Part shown: piece by piece, positions 9,101-16,461 of the stretch | How positions within the stretch are numbered: the first letter of the stretch is position 1 | Layout of the letters: each line of letters starts with the position of its first letter | NCBI GenBank assembly: GCA_040222235.1 | Contig: JAVKDO010000019.1 | Coordinates: forward strand, 62,001 to 126,000 | DNA: 64,000 nucleotides | Direction: 5' to 3' | Origin: UBA6059 sp040222235 | Lineage (GTDB): Bacteria; Bacteroidota; Bacteroidia; Cytophagales; Cyclobacteriaceae | The notes under the pieces: model-generated | What the model was told of the DNA's origin: nothing | What the model saw: the letters and a program-made list of their open reading frames with translations, nothing else | The model's database searches: none | Position numbers and translations under genes: made by a program

Positions 9101-9769
9101 TTAACTCCGCCAAAGGTACGGGAAGAGCAGGAAAGACAAAGTGATAATAATCACGTTTATGGCCAGCAGAACTATTATCTCATCCAGGCTGCTTGCTCGA
9201 TCCAGCCCATCAATGGCGTTTTTAGATGCTTTGATAATCATGAGTAGCATCGGAAGCATGACCGGGAAGCTCAAAATCGCCATTAACACGGAATTATTAC
9301 CGGCCTTAGAAGCAATGCCACTAATCATCGTCAGTGATCCGGCAAAGCCAAATGATGAAAGTAGAAGTATCAAGAAATAGAGAGCCCTATCTTGAACAGG
9401 ATTACCAAGAATCAAACTGAAAAAACCATAGCCTAGTAGGCATAATAGCAGCATGAGGAAGCTGTTGTAAATGATTTTTGAAAGAATCAGCCCTTGAGGC
9501 GAAGTGATCTGATAGTAGTAGAAGTTCCGTTGGTCATTTTCCTGAAAAAAGCTTTTAGCGATAGCGTTCATTGCTGAAAAAAGCATAATAATCCAGAAGA
9601 GTGCATTCCAGATGATAGGACTTACTGCCGCACCCATTTGGAAGCTGAGATAGCAGATGAAAATAGAAGCTGCCGTGTAGAGCAAAATGCCATTGATGGC
9701 ATATCTATTTCTCCATTCGAGAGAAATATCCTTGTTAATTAGGAGCCCTATTTCTTGATACAATTTCAT
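9101..9769 (-). CDS. ccmB: Heme exporter membrane subunit CcmB
   Basis: This is a 222-residue protein with six predicted transmembrane segments. The stretch WNALFWIIMLFSAMNAIAKSF near residue 55 and the loop NFYYYQITSPQGLILSK are typical of CcmB, the membrane component of the CcmABC complex. It is the first gene of the minus-strand ccm operon. The ATPase gene ccmA, which normally precedes or adjoins ccmB, is absent; the next gene upstream is divergent. A -7-like promoter box lies 10 bases before the start codon. Confidence 0.92.
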   Translation of the reverse strand: MKLYQEIGLLINKDISLEWRNRYAINGILLYTAASIFICYLSFQMGAAVSPIIWNALFWIIMLFSAMNAIAKSFFQENDQRNFYYYQITSPQGLILSKIIYNSFLMLLLCLLGYGFFSLILGNPVQDRALYFLILLLSSFGFAGSLTMISGIASKAGNNSVLMAILSFPVMLPMLLMIIKASKNAIDGLDRASSLDEIIVLLAINVIIITLSFLLFPYLWRS

Positions 9770-9779
9770 GTTTATGCTG

Positions 9780-9787
9780 CAAATCTA
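9780..9787 (-). promoter_or_regulatory. Putative -7 box for the ccmBCDEF operon
   Basis: On the minus strand these bases read TAGATTTG, a full match to the Bacteroidota -7 consensus TAnnTTTG, ending 10 bases upstream of the ccmB ATG. No clean -33 TTTG at the usual 19-21 base spacing was seen, so the assignment is tentative. Confidence 0.45.
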
Positions 9788-9871
9788 CTCCAAACCTGCT
9801 CATTTGGCAGGAATGATAAGGATCACCTTGCCAATCAATCATATTCCCCTTAGCATTGCAAAAAAATCTTC

Positions 9872-10885
9872 ATGAGAGTTCTAGTCACAGGGGCCGCAGG
9901 ATTCATCGGTTTCCACCTTTCTAAACGATTACTTTCCGAGGGCTATCAAGTCGTAGGTATTGATAATATCAACGATTATTATGACCCAAAAATTAAGACT
10001 GATCGCCTTGCTATGCTCTCTGGCAATGAAAGGTTTACCTTCAAGAAAGTTGATTTGGCAGATGCCGAAGGGTTGGAGAAGATTTTTCAGGACGAAAAAT
10101 TTAATGCGGTCATCAATCTGGCCGCTCAAGCTGGTGTAAGATATAGCATAGAGAACCCCAGAGTGTATATTGATTCGAATATCGTTGGCTTCAACAACGT
10201 GCTTGAATGCTGTCGTCATCATAAGGCAGGCCAACTTATTTTTGCTTCATCAAGCTCGGTCTATGGCGCTAATACGAACATGCCTTTCTCTGTCAAGGAC
10301 AATGTAGATCACCCACTTTCGCTTTATGCTGCATCGAAAAAGGCTAATGAGCTTATGGCTCATACCTATGCCTCGCTTTACGACCTTCCTGTTACGGGAC
10401 TGAGGTTCTTTACGGTCTATGGCCCATATGGCCGACCTGACATGGCGCTCTTCCTTTTCACCAAGGCAATTATTGAAGGCAAGCCTATCGATGTATATAA
10501 CCATGGTAAGATGCTACGAGACTTCACCTATGTTGAGGATATAGTAGAAGGTATTTTTCGACTTACCAGAAAACCGAGTGCGCCAAACCCAGATTGGAGT
10601 GGTGATGCGCCGGATCCATCTTCAAGCTTCGCCCCTTACCGAATTTACAATATTGGCAATAACCAACCTGTGGAGTTAGGCTACTTTATCGAAGTAATCG
10701 AACAGGCCATCGGCAAAAAGGCGACAAAGAACTTAATGGACATTCAGCCTGGGGATGTTCCTGCTACCTTTGCCAATATTGATGCTCTGGAAGAAGCCGT
10801 TGGTTATCGCCCGGCAACCCCGATAGAAACTGGGATTAACCGCTTCGTTGAGTGGTACTTAGATTATTATAAAGTGAAGTTATGA
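9872..10885 (+). CDS. UDP-glucuronate 4-epimerase (NAD-dependent SDR)
   Basis: This is a 337-residue extended SDR. The NAD-binding GAAGFIGFH loop is at residues 7-15, the INDYYDP motif typical of UDP-glucuronate epimerases at about 34-40, and the catalytic YAASK at about 150-154. RFFTVYGPYGRPDMA is also characteristic. It converts UDP-GlcA to UDP-GalA, giving an acidic sugar for polysaccharide synthesis. It is the first gene of the EPS locus, and the next gene starts in an ATGA overlap with its stop. UDP-glucose 4-epimerase is less likely because the INDYYDP signature is present. Confidence 0.9.
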   Translation: MRVLVTGAAGFIGFHLSKRLLSEGYQVVGIDNINDYYDPKIKTDRLAMLSGNERFTFKKVDLADAEGLEKIFQDEKFNAVINLAAQAGVRYSIENPRVYIDSNIVGFNNVLECCRHHKAGQLIFASSSSVYGANTNMPFSVKDNVDHPLSLYAASKKANELMAHTYASLYDLPVTGLRFFTVYGPYGRPDMALFLFTKAIIEGKPIDVYNHGKMLRDFTYVEDIVEGIFRLTRKPSAPNPDWSGDAPDPSSSFAPYRIYNIGNNQPVELGYFIEVIEQAIGKKATKNLMDIQPGDVPATFANIDALEEAVGYRPATPIETGINRFVEWYLDYYKVKL

Positions 10886-11739
10886 AAGGTATAATATTAG
10901 CCGGAGGATCCGGTACCAGACTTCACCCTCTCACACTTGCTGTAAGCAAGCAGATATTACCTGTTTTTGATAAGCCGATGATTTATTACCCGCTATCGGT
11001 TTTAATGCTGTCAGGAATTCGTGAAATTTTGATTATTTCCACACCCAGAGATCTTCCAGTATTCAAAGAGCTGCTTGGAGATGGCTCGCAACTTGGCTGC
11101 TCCTTTAGTTATGCCGTGCAAGAGAACCCTGAAGGGCTAGCACAGGCCTTTATTATAGGAGAGTCTTTTATCGGGAATGATAAAGTAGCCTTAATCTTAG
11201 GAGACAATATCTTTTATGCTTCTGGTCTGTCGAAGAAGTTGCAAGCATGTGTTGATCCTGACGGAGGAGTTGTCTTTGCTTATCACGTATCAGACCCTGA
11301 GCGCTACGGCGTGGTGGAATTCGATGAAAATCATAAGGCAATTTCCTTGGAAGAGAAACCTGAAAAGCCCAAATCGAGGTATGCCATCCCAGGGCTTTAC
11401 TACTATGATCAGCAGGTCGTGGATATTGCAAAGAATCTTGAGCCGAGCCCAAGAGGGGAATTGGAGATTACAGATATCAACAAGACTTATCTTGAGATGG
11501 GTAAGCTTAAAGTGACTGTATTTGATCGGGGTACGGCTTGGCTCGACACTGGTACAATAGCATCGCTGTTACAGGCAAGCTCCTTTGTCGCAGCTATTGA
11601 AGAAAGGCAAGGCTTGAAAATTAGCTGTATAGAGGAAATTGCTTATAAAATGGGCTTTATTGATGCTGAGCAATTGGAACGATTGGCTCACCCCCTTGTA
11701 AAAAGCGGCTATGGCACATATCTACTAGATCTACTATGA
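10882..11739 (+). CDS. rfbA: Glucose-1-phosphate thymidylyltransferase
   Basis: This is a 285-residue nucleotidyltransferase making dTDP-glucose from dTTP and Glc-1-P. The N-terminal GGSGTRLHPLTLAVSKQ signature (about residues 8-24) carries the catalytic Arg and Lys. LILGDNIF and EITDIN are also typical. It overlaps both neighbours by 4 bases. The dTDP-rhamnose genes rfbB and rfbD are not in this window, so the final dTDP-sugar made with RfbC needs genes from elsewhere. Confidence 0.95.
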   Translation: MKGIILAGGSGTRLHPLTLAVSKQILPVFDKPMIYYPLSVLMLSGIREILIISTPRDLPVFKELLGDGSQLGCSFSYAVQENPEGLAQAFIIGESFIGNDKVALILGDNIFYASGLSKKLQACVDPDGGVVFAYHVSDPERYGVVEFDENHKAISLEEKPEKPKSRYAIPGLYYYDQQVVDIAKNLEPSPRGELEITDINKTYLEMGKLKVTVFDRGTAWLDTGTIASLLQASSFVAAIEERQGLKISCIEEIAYKMGFIDAEQLERLAHPLVKSGYGTYLLDLL

Positions 11740-12299
11740 AGGTACTACCATCCAAAATAGAGGGTTTGTTGACAATCGAACCCGCCGTGTTTGAAGACCA
11801 TAGAGGCTATTTTTATGAGGGCTTCAACAATGAGAAGCTAAAAGCAGCCTTGGGAGCTGACTTTACTGTGCGGCAGCTTAATTTCTCAAAGTCCTCCAGA
11901 GGAGTCCTAAGAGGTTTGCATTTCCAGCATCCACCGTTTGATCAGTCAAAGCTAATATCCTGCAATGCAGGGGAAATCCTTGATGTGGTGGTAGATATGA
12001 GACAAGGCTCTCCGACTTACGGACAACATGAGAAGGTACTACTTTCCGGGGACAACAAACTAAGGTTCTTTGTGCCAAGTGGCTTTGCCCATGGTTTTTT
12101 AGTACTTAGCGAAACAGCCGAGATCATGTATGCCGTTGACCAGAATTATTCTGCCGCACATGATGCCGGGATAAGCTATAATGATCCAGCCTTGTCAATC
12201 GACTGGGGTGTTGACCAAAGGGATTTGACTATTTCTGATAAGGATAAAAAACTACCGACACTGGATGCTGTCGACAACCAATTCAAATATCATGTCTAA
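11736..12299 (+). CDS. rfbC: dTDP-4-dehydrorhamnose 3,5-epimerase
   Basis: This is a 187-residue cupin-fold epimerase. The catalytic His lies in RGLHFQHPP (about residues 59-67), followed by the DVVVDMR strand and the FVPSGFAHGFLVLSE block. It acts on dTDP-4-keto-6-deoxyglucose. It starts within the stop of rfbA (ATGA), and its own 3' end overlaps the next gene by 8 bases, so four genes from 9872 onward are translationally linked. Confidence 0.95.
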   Translation: MKVLPSKIEGLLTIEPAVFEDHRGYFYEGFNNEKLKAALGADFTVRQLNFSKSSRGVLRGLHFQHPPFDQSKLISCNAGEILDVVVDMRQGSPTYGQHEKVLLSGDNKLRFFVPSGFAHGFLVLSETAEIMYAVDQNYSAAHDAGISYNDPALSIDWGVDQRDLTISDKDKKLPTLDAVDNQFKYHV

Positions 12300-13236
12300 A
12301 AAGACCATTCTTATTACAGGAGGCGCAGGCTTTCTTGGTTCTCATCTCTGTGATAGGTTCTTAGCAGAGGGCTATCGAGTCATTGCAATGGACAACCTGA
12401 TCACAGGAAACATTGCCAATATCGAACACCTTTTCAAGGAAAAGGATTTCGAGTACCATCATCATGATGTCTCGAAGTTTGTTTTTGTTCCAGGTAGATT
12501 GGATTATATCCTACACTTTGCATCACCTGCAAGTCCAATTGATTACCTGAAGATGCCTATTCAAACGCTCAAAGTCGGGTCTTTAGGTACTCACAATCTA
12601 CTAGGTCTTGCAAAAGACAAAAAGGCAAGGATACTGGTGGCCTCTACATCTGAGGTCTATGGTGATCCGCTAGTACACCCTCAAAAGGAAGAGTATTGGG
12701 GTAACGTTAATCCCGTTGGGCCGAGAGGTGTTTATGATGAAGCCAAGCGTTTTCAGGAAGCCATTACCATGGCCTACCATACCTTTCATAGGCTGGAGAC
12801 ACGGATAATTAGGATATTCAACACATTTGGCCCGAGGATGAGGCTTGATGATGGCCGAGTACTTCCCGCGTTTATTTCTCAAGCACTGAACGGTGAAGAC
12901 TTGACCGCATTTGGTGATGGATCTCAAACAAGATCCTTTTGTTATGTTGATGACCTGGTGGAGGGAATTTACAGGCTGTTACTAAGTGATCATGCTCAGC
13001 CTGTGAATATTGGTAACCCAGATGAGATTACTATCAATGAGTTTGCTGAAGAAATCATCAAACTTACCGACAGCAAGTCAAAGGTTATTTATACACCCCT
13101 TCCTATGGACGACCCTAAGCAACGAAAGCCAGATATCACTAAGGCTCGTGAGATTCTTGGCTGGGAGCCGAAGTTTACAAGAGCTGCCGGGTTGAAACCC
13201 ACCCTTGAGTATTTTCAAAAAGTATTGGGTAAATAG
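12292..13236 (+). CDS. UDP-glucuronate decarboxylase (UDP-xylose synthase)
   Basis: This 314-residue SDR starts at the ATG at 12292, giving MSKKTILITGGAGFLGSHL with the NAD loop at the expected distance. A longer in-frame start at 12265 would add nine non-conserved residues. The FASPASPIDYL and TSEVYGDPLVHPQ blocks and the YDEAKR active-site motif are characteristic of UXS, which converts UDP-GlcA to UDP-xylose. It competes with the epimerase at 9872 for UDP-GlcA. No UDP-glucose 6-dehydrogenase gene was seen in the window. Confidence 0.92.
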   Translation: MSKKTILITGGAGFLGSHLCDRFLAEGYRVIAMDNLITGNIANIEHLFKEKDFEYHHHDVSKFVFVPGRLDYILHFASPASPIDYLKMPIQTLKVGSLGTHNLLGLAKDKKARILVASTSEVYGDPLVHPQKEEYWGNVNPVGPRGVYDEAKRFQEAITMAYHTFHRLETRIIRIFNTFGPRMRLDDGRVLPAFISQALNGEDLTAFGDGSQTRSFCYVDDLVEGIYRLLLSDHAQPVNIGNPDEITINEFAEEIIKLTDSKSKVIYTPLPMDDPKQRKPDITKAREILGWEPKFTRAAGLKPTLEYFQKVLGK

Positions 13237-13245
13237 TTTGAATCG

Positions 13246-14508
13246 ATGAGCGAGAAATTGAAAGTTGCAGTTATCGGCCTAGGTTATGTGGGATTGCCTT
13301 TGGCTGTTGAGGCGTCTAAGAAATATGAAGTTTTAGGTTTTGATCTGAATAAAGCTCGAATAGCTGAGTTGGAACTAGGTCAAGACAGAACCCTAGAGGT
13401 CGAAGAAATAGAGCTCAAACAAGCTAAAAACCTGCGATACTCCGCTTCCGAAAAAGACTTAGAAGATGCCAACTTCTATATCGTAACTGTTCCCACACCA
13501 ATTGATCAGTATAAAACACCTGATTTAAGCCCGTTGAGAAGCGCTTCTACTACTCTTGGTAAGTATCTCAAAAAAGGAGATATAGTGGTTTATGAATCTA
13601 CCGTGTTTCCTGGTTGTACAGAGGAGGAATGCGTACCTATTTTGATAAAGCAAAGTGGATTAGGCTACAACGTTGATTTTTTCTGTGGCTACTCTCCTGA
13701 GAGGATAAACCCTGGAGATAAAGTACATCGTTTGACCACTATTAAAAAAGTAACTAGCGGAAGCACACCCGAAACCGCCGAAGTTGTGGATGAGTTTTAT
13801 AGATCAATAATCGAAGCAGGAACTCACCTTGCCTCTTCCATTAAAGTGGCGGAAGCAGCAAAAGTGATCGAAAACTCTCAGCGAGACATCAATATTGCGT
13901 TTGTGAATGAACTAGCACTCATTTTTGACAAAATGAATATTGATACCTTGGAAGTCCTAGAGGCTGCAGGCACGAAATGGAATTTCTTGGGATTCAGACC
14001 AGGTTTGGTGGGGGGACATTGTATTGGTGTTGACCCATATTATCTGACCTACAAAGCAGAAAGTCTGGGTTATCACCCTCAAGTGATCCTTTCCGGTAGG
14101 AAGATCAATGACAACATGGGGCCGTATGTGGCCGCTTCGGTGGTTAAGTTGTTGGCGCAAAAGGGGATTGGTGTTGCCAACTCTAAGGTTCTAGTTCTTG
14201 GAATCACCTTCAAAGAGAACTGCCCGGACATACGAAACTCACGTGTAATCGATATTATCAGGGAGTTGAGACAGTTTTCTATGATTGTAGATGTGCATGA
14301 TCCTCATGCCGATTCAGAGGAAGTCGGAGAAGAATATGGCCTCAGCCTAATCAAGGAGGTTGAGTTGAAGAACTATCAAGCAATTATACTAGCCGTTTCC
14401 CATGATGAGTATAGAGAGTTAGAATGGTCAAGCGTAGATGTTCAGGGAACAGTTATTTATGATGTGAAGGGGATTGTGCCGAAAGAGTATATCGACAAAC
14501 GACTTTAA
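13246..14508 (+). CDS. UDP-HexNAc 6-dehydrogenase (TviB/WbpO type)
   Basis: This is a 420-residue nucleotide-sugar dehydrogenase. The N-terminal NAD fold has GLGYVGLPLAVE (11-22). The catalytic Cys259 is in GGHCIGVDPYYL, and the GxTFKENCPDxRNS block is near 325. The GHCIGVDPYYL form and the PTPID-TPDL block point to the WbpA/WbpO/TviB branch (UDP-GlcNAc or UDP-GalNAc) rather than UDP-glucose dehydrogenase. The product would be a HexNAcA. It is the fifth sugar-nucleotide gene of the EPS locus, 9 bases after the previous stop. Confidence 0.9.
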   Translation: MSEKLKVAVIGLGYVGLPLAVEASKKYEVLGFDLNKARIAELELGQDRTLEVEEIELKQAKNLRYSASEKDLEDANFYIVTVPTPIDQYKTPDLSPLRSASTTLGKYLKKGDIVVYESTVFPGCTEEECVPILIKQSGLGYNVDFFCGYSPERINPGDKVHRLTTIKKVTSGSTPETAEVVDEFYRSIIEAGTHLASSIKVAEAAKVIENSQRDINIAFVNELALIFDKMNIDTLEVLEAAGTKWNFLGFRPGLVGGHCIGVDPYYLTYKAESLGYHPQVILSGRKINDNMGPYVAASVVKLLAQKGIGVANSKVLVLGITFKENCPDIRNSRVIDIIRELRQFSMIVDVHDPHADSEEVGEEYGLSLIKEVELKNYQAIILAVSHDEYRELEWSSVDVQGTVIYDVKGIVPKEYIDKRL

Positions 14509-14513
14509 TACCT

Positions 14514-14521
14514 TAATTTTG
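14514..14521 (+). promoter_or_regulatory. Putative -7 box upstream of cysC
   Basis: The bases read TAATTTTG, matching TAnnTTTG, and sit 17 bases before the cysC ATG in the short gap after the dehydrogenase. This could allow separate expression of the sulfate-activation block. No confident -33 element was found. Confidence 0.4.
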
Positions 14522-14538
14522 CGGGCTTAATAGCTGTG

Positions 14539-15135
14539 ATGAACCAACTCCACATTATACCTCATGATCATGAGATCAAGCTGCCCAGTCGTATCGAGCG
14601 ATTGGGAAATAAGCCTTTGCTAATTTGGCTGACGGGATTATCTGGTTCCGGGAAGTCAACTATCGCTAACGCTCTGGAAAAACGCCTGTTTGCTGATAAT
14701 TTCCAAACCTACGTACTAGACGGTGATAATATCAGAAGTGGACTAAACAAAGATCTTGGTTTCGACGACTCTGGTAGAATAGAAAATATCCGGAGGATCG
14801 GAGAAGTGGCTCGATTGTTTGTTGATGCAGGGACAGTGGTCATTACGGCGTTTATTAGCCCTTTCGAGCGGGAAAGAGAAATGGTTAGAGAGATTGTGGG
14901 TGCCGACAACTATTTTCAAATTTTCGTCGATTGCCCTTTGGAGGAATGCGAAAAGCGAGACGTTAAAGGGTTATACAAGAAAGCACGGAAAGGAGAAATT
15001 AAGAATTTCACAGGCATTGACTCTCCATTTGAGAAACCAGTGCACCCAGATTTGATAGTTAATACAGTGTCGTCATCTCTTGATGACTGTATTGACCAGA
15101 TTTTTGATCAAGTCATAAAGCGTATAAAGCAATAA
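14539..15135 (+). CDS. cysC: Adenylyl-sulfate kinase
   Basis: This protein of about 198 residues phosphorylates APS to PAPS. The P-loop GLSGSGKSTIA is near residue 35. LDGDNIRSGLNKDLGF, the GRIENIRRIGEVA region and FISPFERERE follow in canonical order. A GTG lies one codon before the ATG. It begins the cysC-cysD-S23-cysN-cysQ run, and cysD starts 2 bases after its stop. PAPS is either reduced or used by sulfotransferases; no PAPS reductase is nearby, which favours sulfation. Confidence 0.95.
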   Translation: MNQLHIIPHDHEIKLPSRIERLGNKPLLIWLTGLSGSGKSTIANALEKRLFADNFQTYVLDGDNIRSGLNKDLGFDDSGRIENIRRIGEVARLFVDAGTVVITAFISPFEREREMVREIVGADNYFQIFVDCPLEECEKRDVKGLYKKARKGEIKNFTGIDSPFEKPVHPDLIVNTVSSSLDDCIDQIFDQVIKRIKQ

Positions 15136-15137
15136 GT

Positions 15138-16043
15138 ATGAGTAAGTATAATCTCACCCACCTCAGAGAACTTGAGGCGGAATCGATATATGTGATTAGA
15201 GAGGTCTTTTCTCAGTTTCAAAATCCAGGGATTCTGTTCTCTGGAGGCAAGGATAGCATAGTGGTTACACATCTTGCTAGAAAAGCTTTTGAGCCAGCAA
15301 GGATACCGTTCCCTTTAGTACACATTGATACAGGCCATAATTTTCCAGAGACGATTGCATTTAGAGATGATCTAATGAAGAAGTTAGGCGCCAACCTGAT
15401 CGTGGGAAGTGTACAAGATTCCATCAATGATGGTAGAGTACAAGAAGAGCGCGGTAAGGATGCAAGCCGAAACTGGTTGCAGATTACAACACTCTTGGAT
15501 ACTGTAGAACGGGAGGGGTTTGATGCATTAATGGGAGGAGCCCGTCGGGATGAAGAAAAGGCTAGGGCTAAAGAGCGGTTTTTCTCCCACAGAGATGATT
15601 TTGGCCAATGGGATCCAAAAAATCAGCGACCAGAACTATGGAATATGTTTAATGGGAAACATCATTCAGGAGAGCATTTTAGAGTATTCCCAATTAGTAA
15701 CTGGACGGAGATGGATATATGGCAATATATCCTACTGGAAGACATAGAGATACCATCACTCTACATCGCACACGAGCGCGAAGTGGTTTGGAGAAACAAT
15801 ACTTGGCTGCCCAATTCAGACTTTCTCCAACTTAGAGAGGGTGAGGAGGCCGTCACGAAAATGGTACGCTTCAGAACCCTTGGAGATATTACAATTACAG
15901 GCGGAATCGAATCGGAAGCCGACACACTTGAAAAAATAGTGGGTGAGGTGTCAGCGGCTAGACAGACAGAGCGCGGAAATCGAGCCGACGACAAACGCTC
16001 CGATACCGCCATGGAGGACAGGAAGAAAGAAGGGTACTTTTGA
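15138..16043 (+). CDS. cysD: Sulfate adenylyltransferase subunit 2
   Basis: This is the 301-residue catalytic subunit of ATP sulfurylase. It has the PP-loop LFSGGKDSIVV (about 34-44), HIDTGHNFPET, MGGARRDEEKARAKER and the conserved C-terminal Lys-rich end finishing in KKEGYF. It forms APS from ATP and sulfate together with CysN. In other genomes cysN normally follows directly. Here about 400 bases with an S23 gene bounded by inverted repeats intervene. A small hairpin begins at the stop codon (16042-16058). Confidence 0.96.
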   Translation: MSKYNLTHLRELEAESIYVIREVFSQFQNPGILFSGGKDSIVVTHLARKAFEPARIPFPLVHIDTGHNFPETIAFRDDLMKKLGANLIVGSVQDSINDGRVQEERGKDASRNWLQITTLLDTVEREGFDALMGGARRDEEKARAKERFFSHRDDFGQWDPKNQRPELWNMFNGKHHSGEHFRVFPISNWTEMDIWQYILLEDIEIPSLYIAHEREVVWRNNTWLPNSDFLQLREGEEAVTKMVRFRTLGDITITGGIESEADTLEKIVGEVSAARQTERGNRADDKRSDTAMEDRKKEGYF

Positions 16044-16058
16044 TGGCTTTTGGCCATC

Positions 16059-16077
16059 TTAGGTGTTAGGCTTTTGG
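16059..16077 (+). repeat. Left inverted repeat of the S23 element
   Basis: This 19-mer pairs with 16464-16482 at 18 of 19 positions. It begins 15 bases after the cysD stop and ends 15 bases before the S23 ATG. Confidence 0.75.
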
Positions 16078-16092
16078 CACTAGATATTGGCG

Positions 16093-16461
16093 ATGAGAAA
16101 TTTTAGAGAGTTGGACATATGGAAAATGTCAAAGCTACTTGCAGTGGATATATATCGACATACCCAGAGATTTCCTAAGAGCGAGGCTTACGGTCTCGCA
16201 AGCCAGATACAGCGATGTGCAGTTTCCATCCCTAGCAATATAGCCGAGGGGTGTAGTCGATCATCCAATAGAGATTTTAAGCGTTTTCTGGAAATTGCCA
16301 TAGGCTCCTCCTTTGAACTGGAAACACAATTGTCAATCGCGCATGAGGTTGGCTATATCGATCATAAGGGGTTGACAGAACTTTCGACCACCTTATCAGA
16401 ATTACAAATGAAAATCAATGCCTTTATAAAAAAGGTCAAAGAATTTGATAATGCAGGATAA
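16093..16461 (+). CDS. Four-helix bundle protein (S23/23S rRNA IVP family)
   Basis: This is a 122-residue, all-helical protein with the full family signature: the FPKSEAYGLASQIQRCAVSI block (about 25-44), SNIAEGCSR (46-54), and RFLEIAIGSSFELETQL (61-77). Relatives are encoded in intervening sequences of rRNA and include the Avd protein of diversity-generating retroelements. They form pentameric barrels, and their role is unclear. The ATG at 16093 is preferred to a TTG two codons upstream. It is unrelated to sulfate activation and interrupts cysD-cysN. The cysN ATG at 16451 lies inside its last codons. Confidence 0.92.
   Translation: MRNFRELDIWKMSKLLAVDIYRHTQRFPKSEAYGLASQIQRCAVSIPSNIAEGCSRSSNRDFKRFLEIAIGSSFELETQLSIAHEVGYIDHKGLTELSTTLSELQMKINAFIKKVKEFDNAG

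Noticed and set aside
16087..16461. S23 gene as evidence of an rRNA operon here
   Set aside because: No 23S or 16S rRNA sequence is nearby; the flanks are clearly cysD and cysN.
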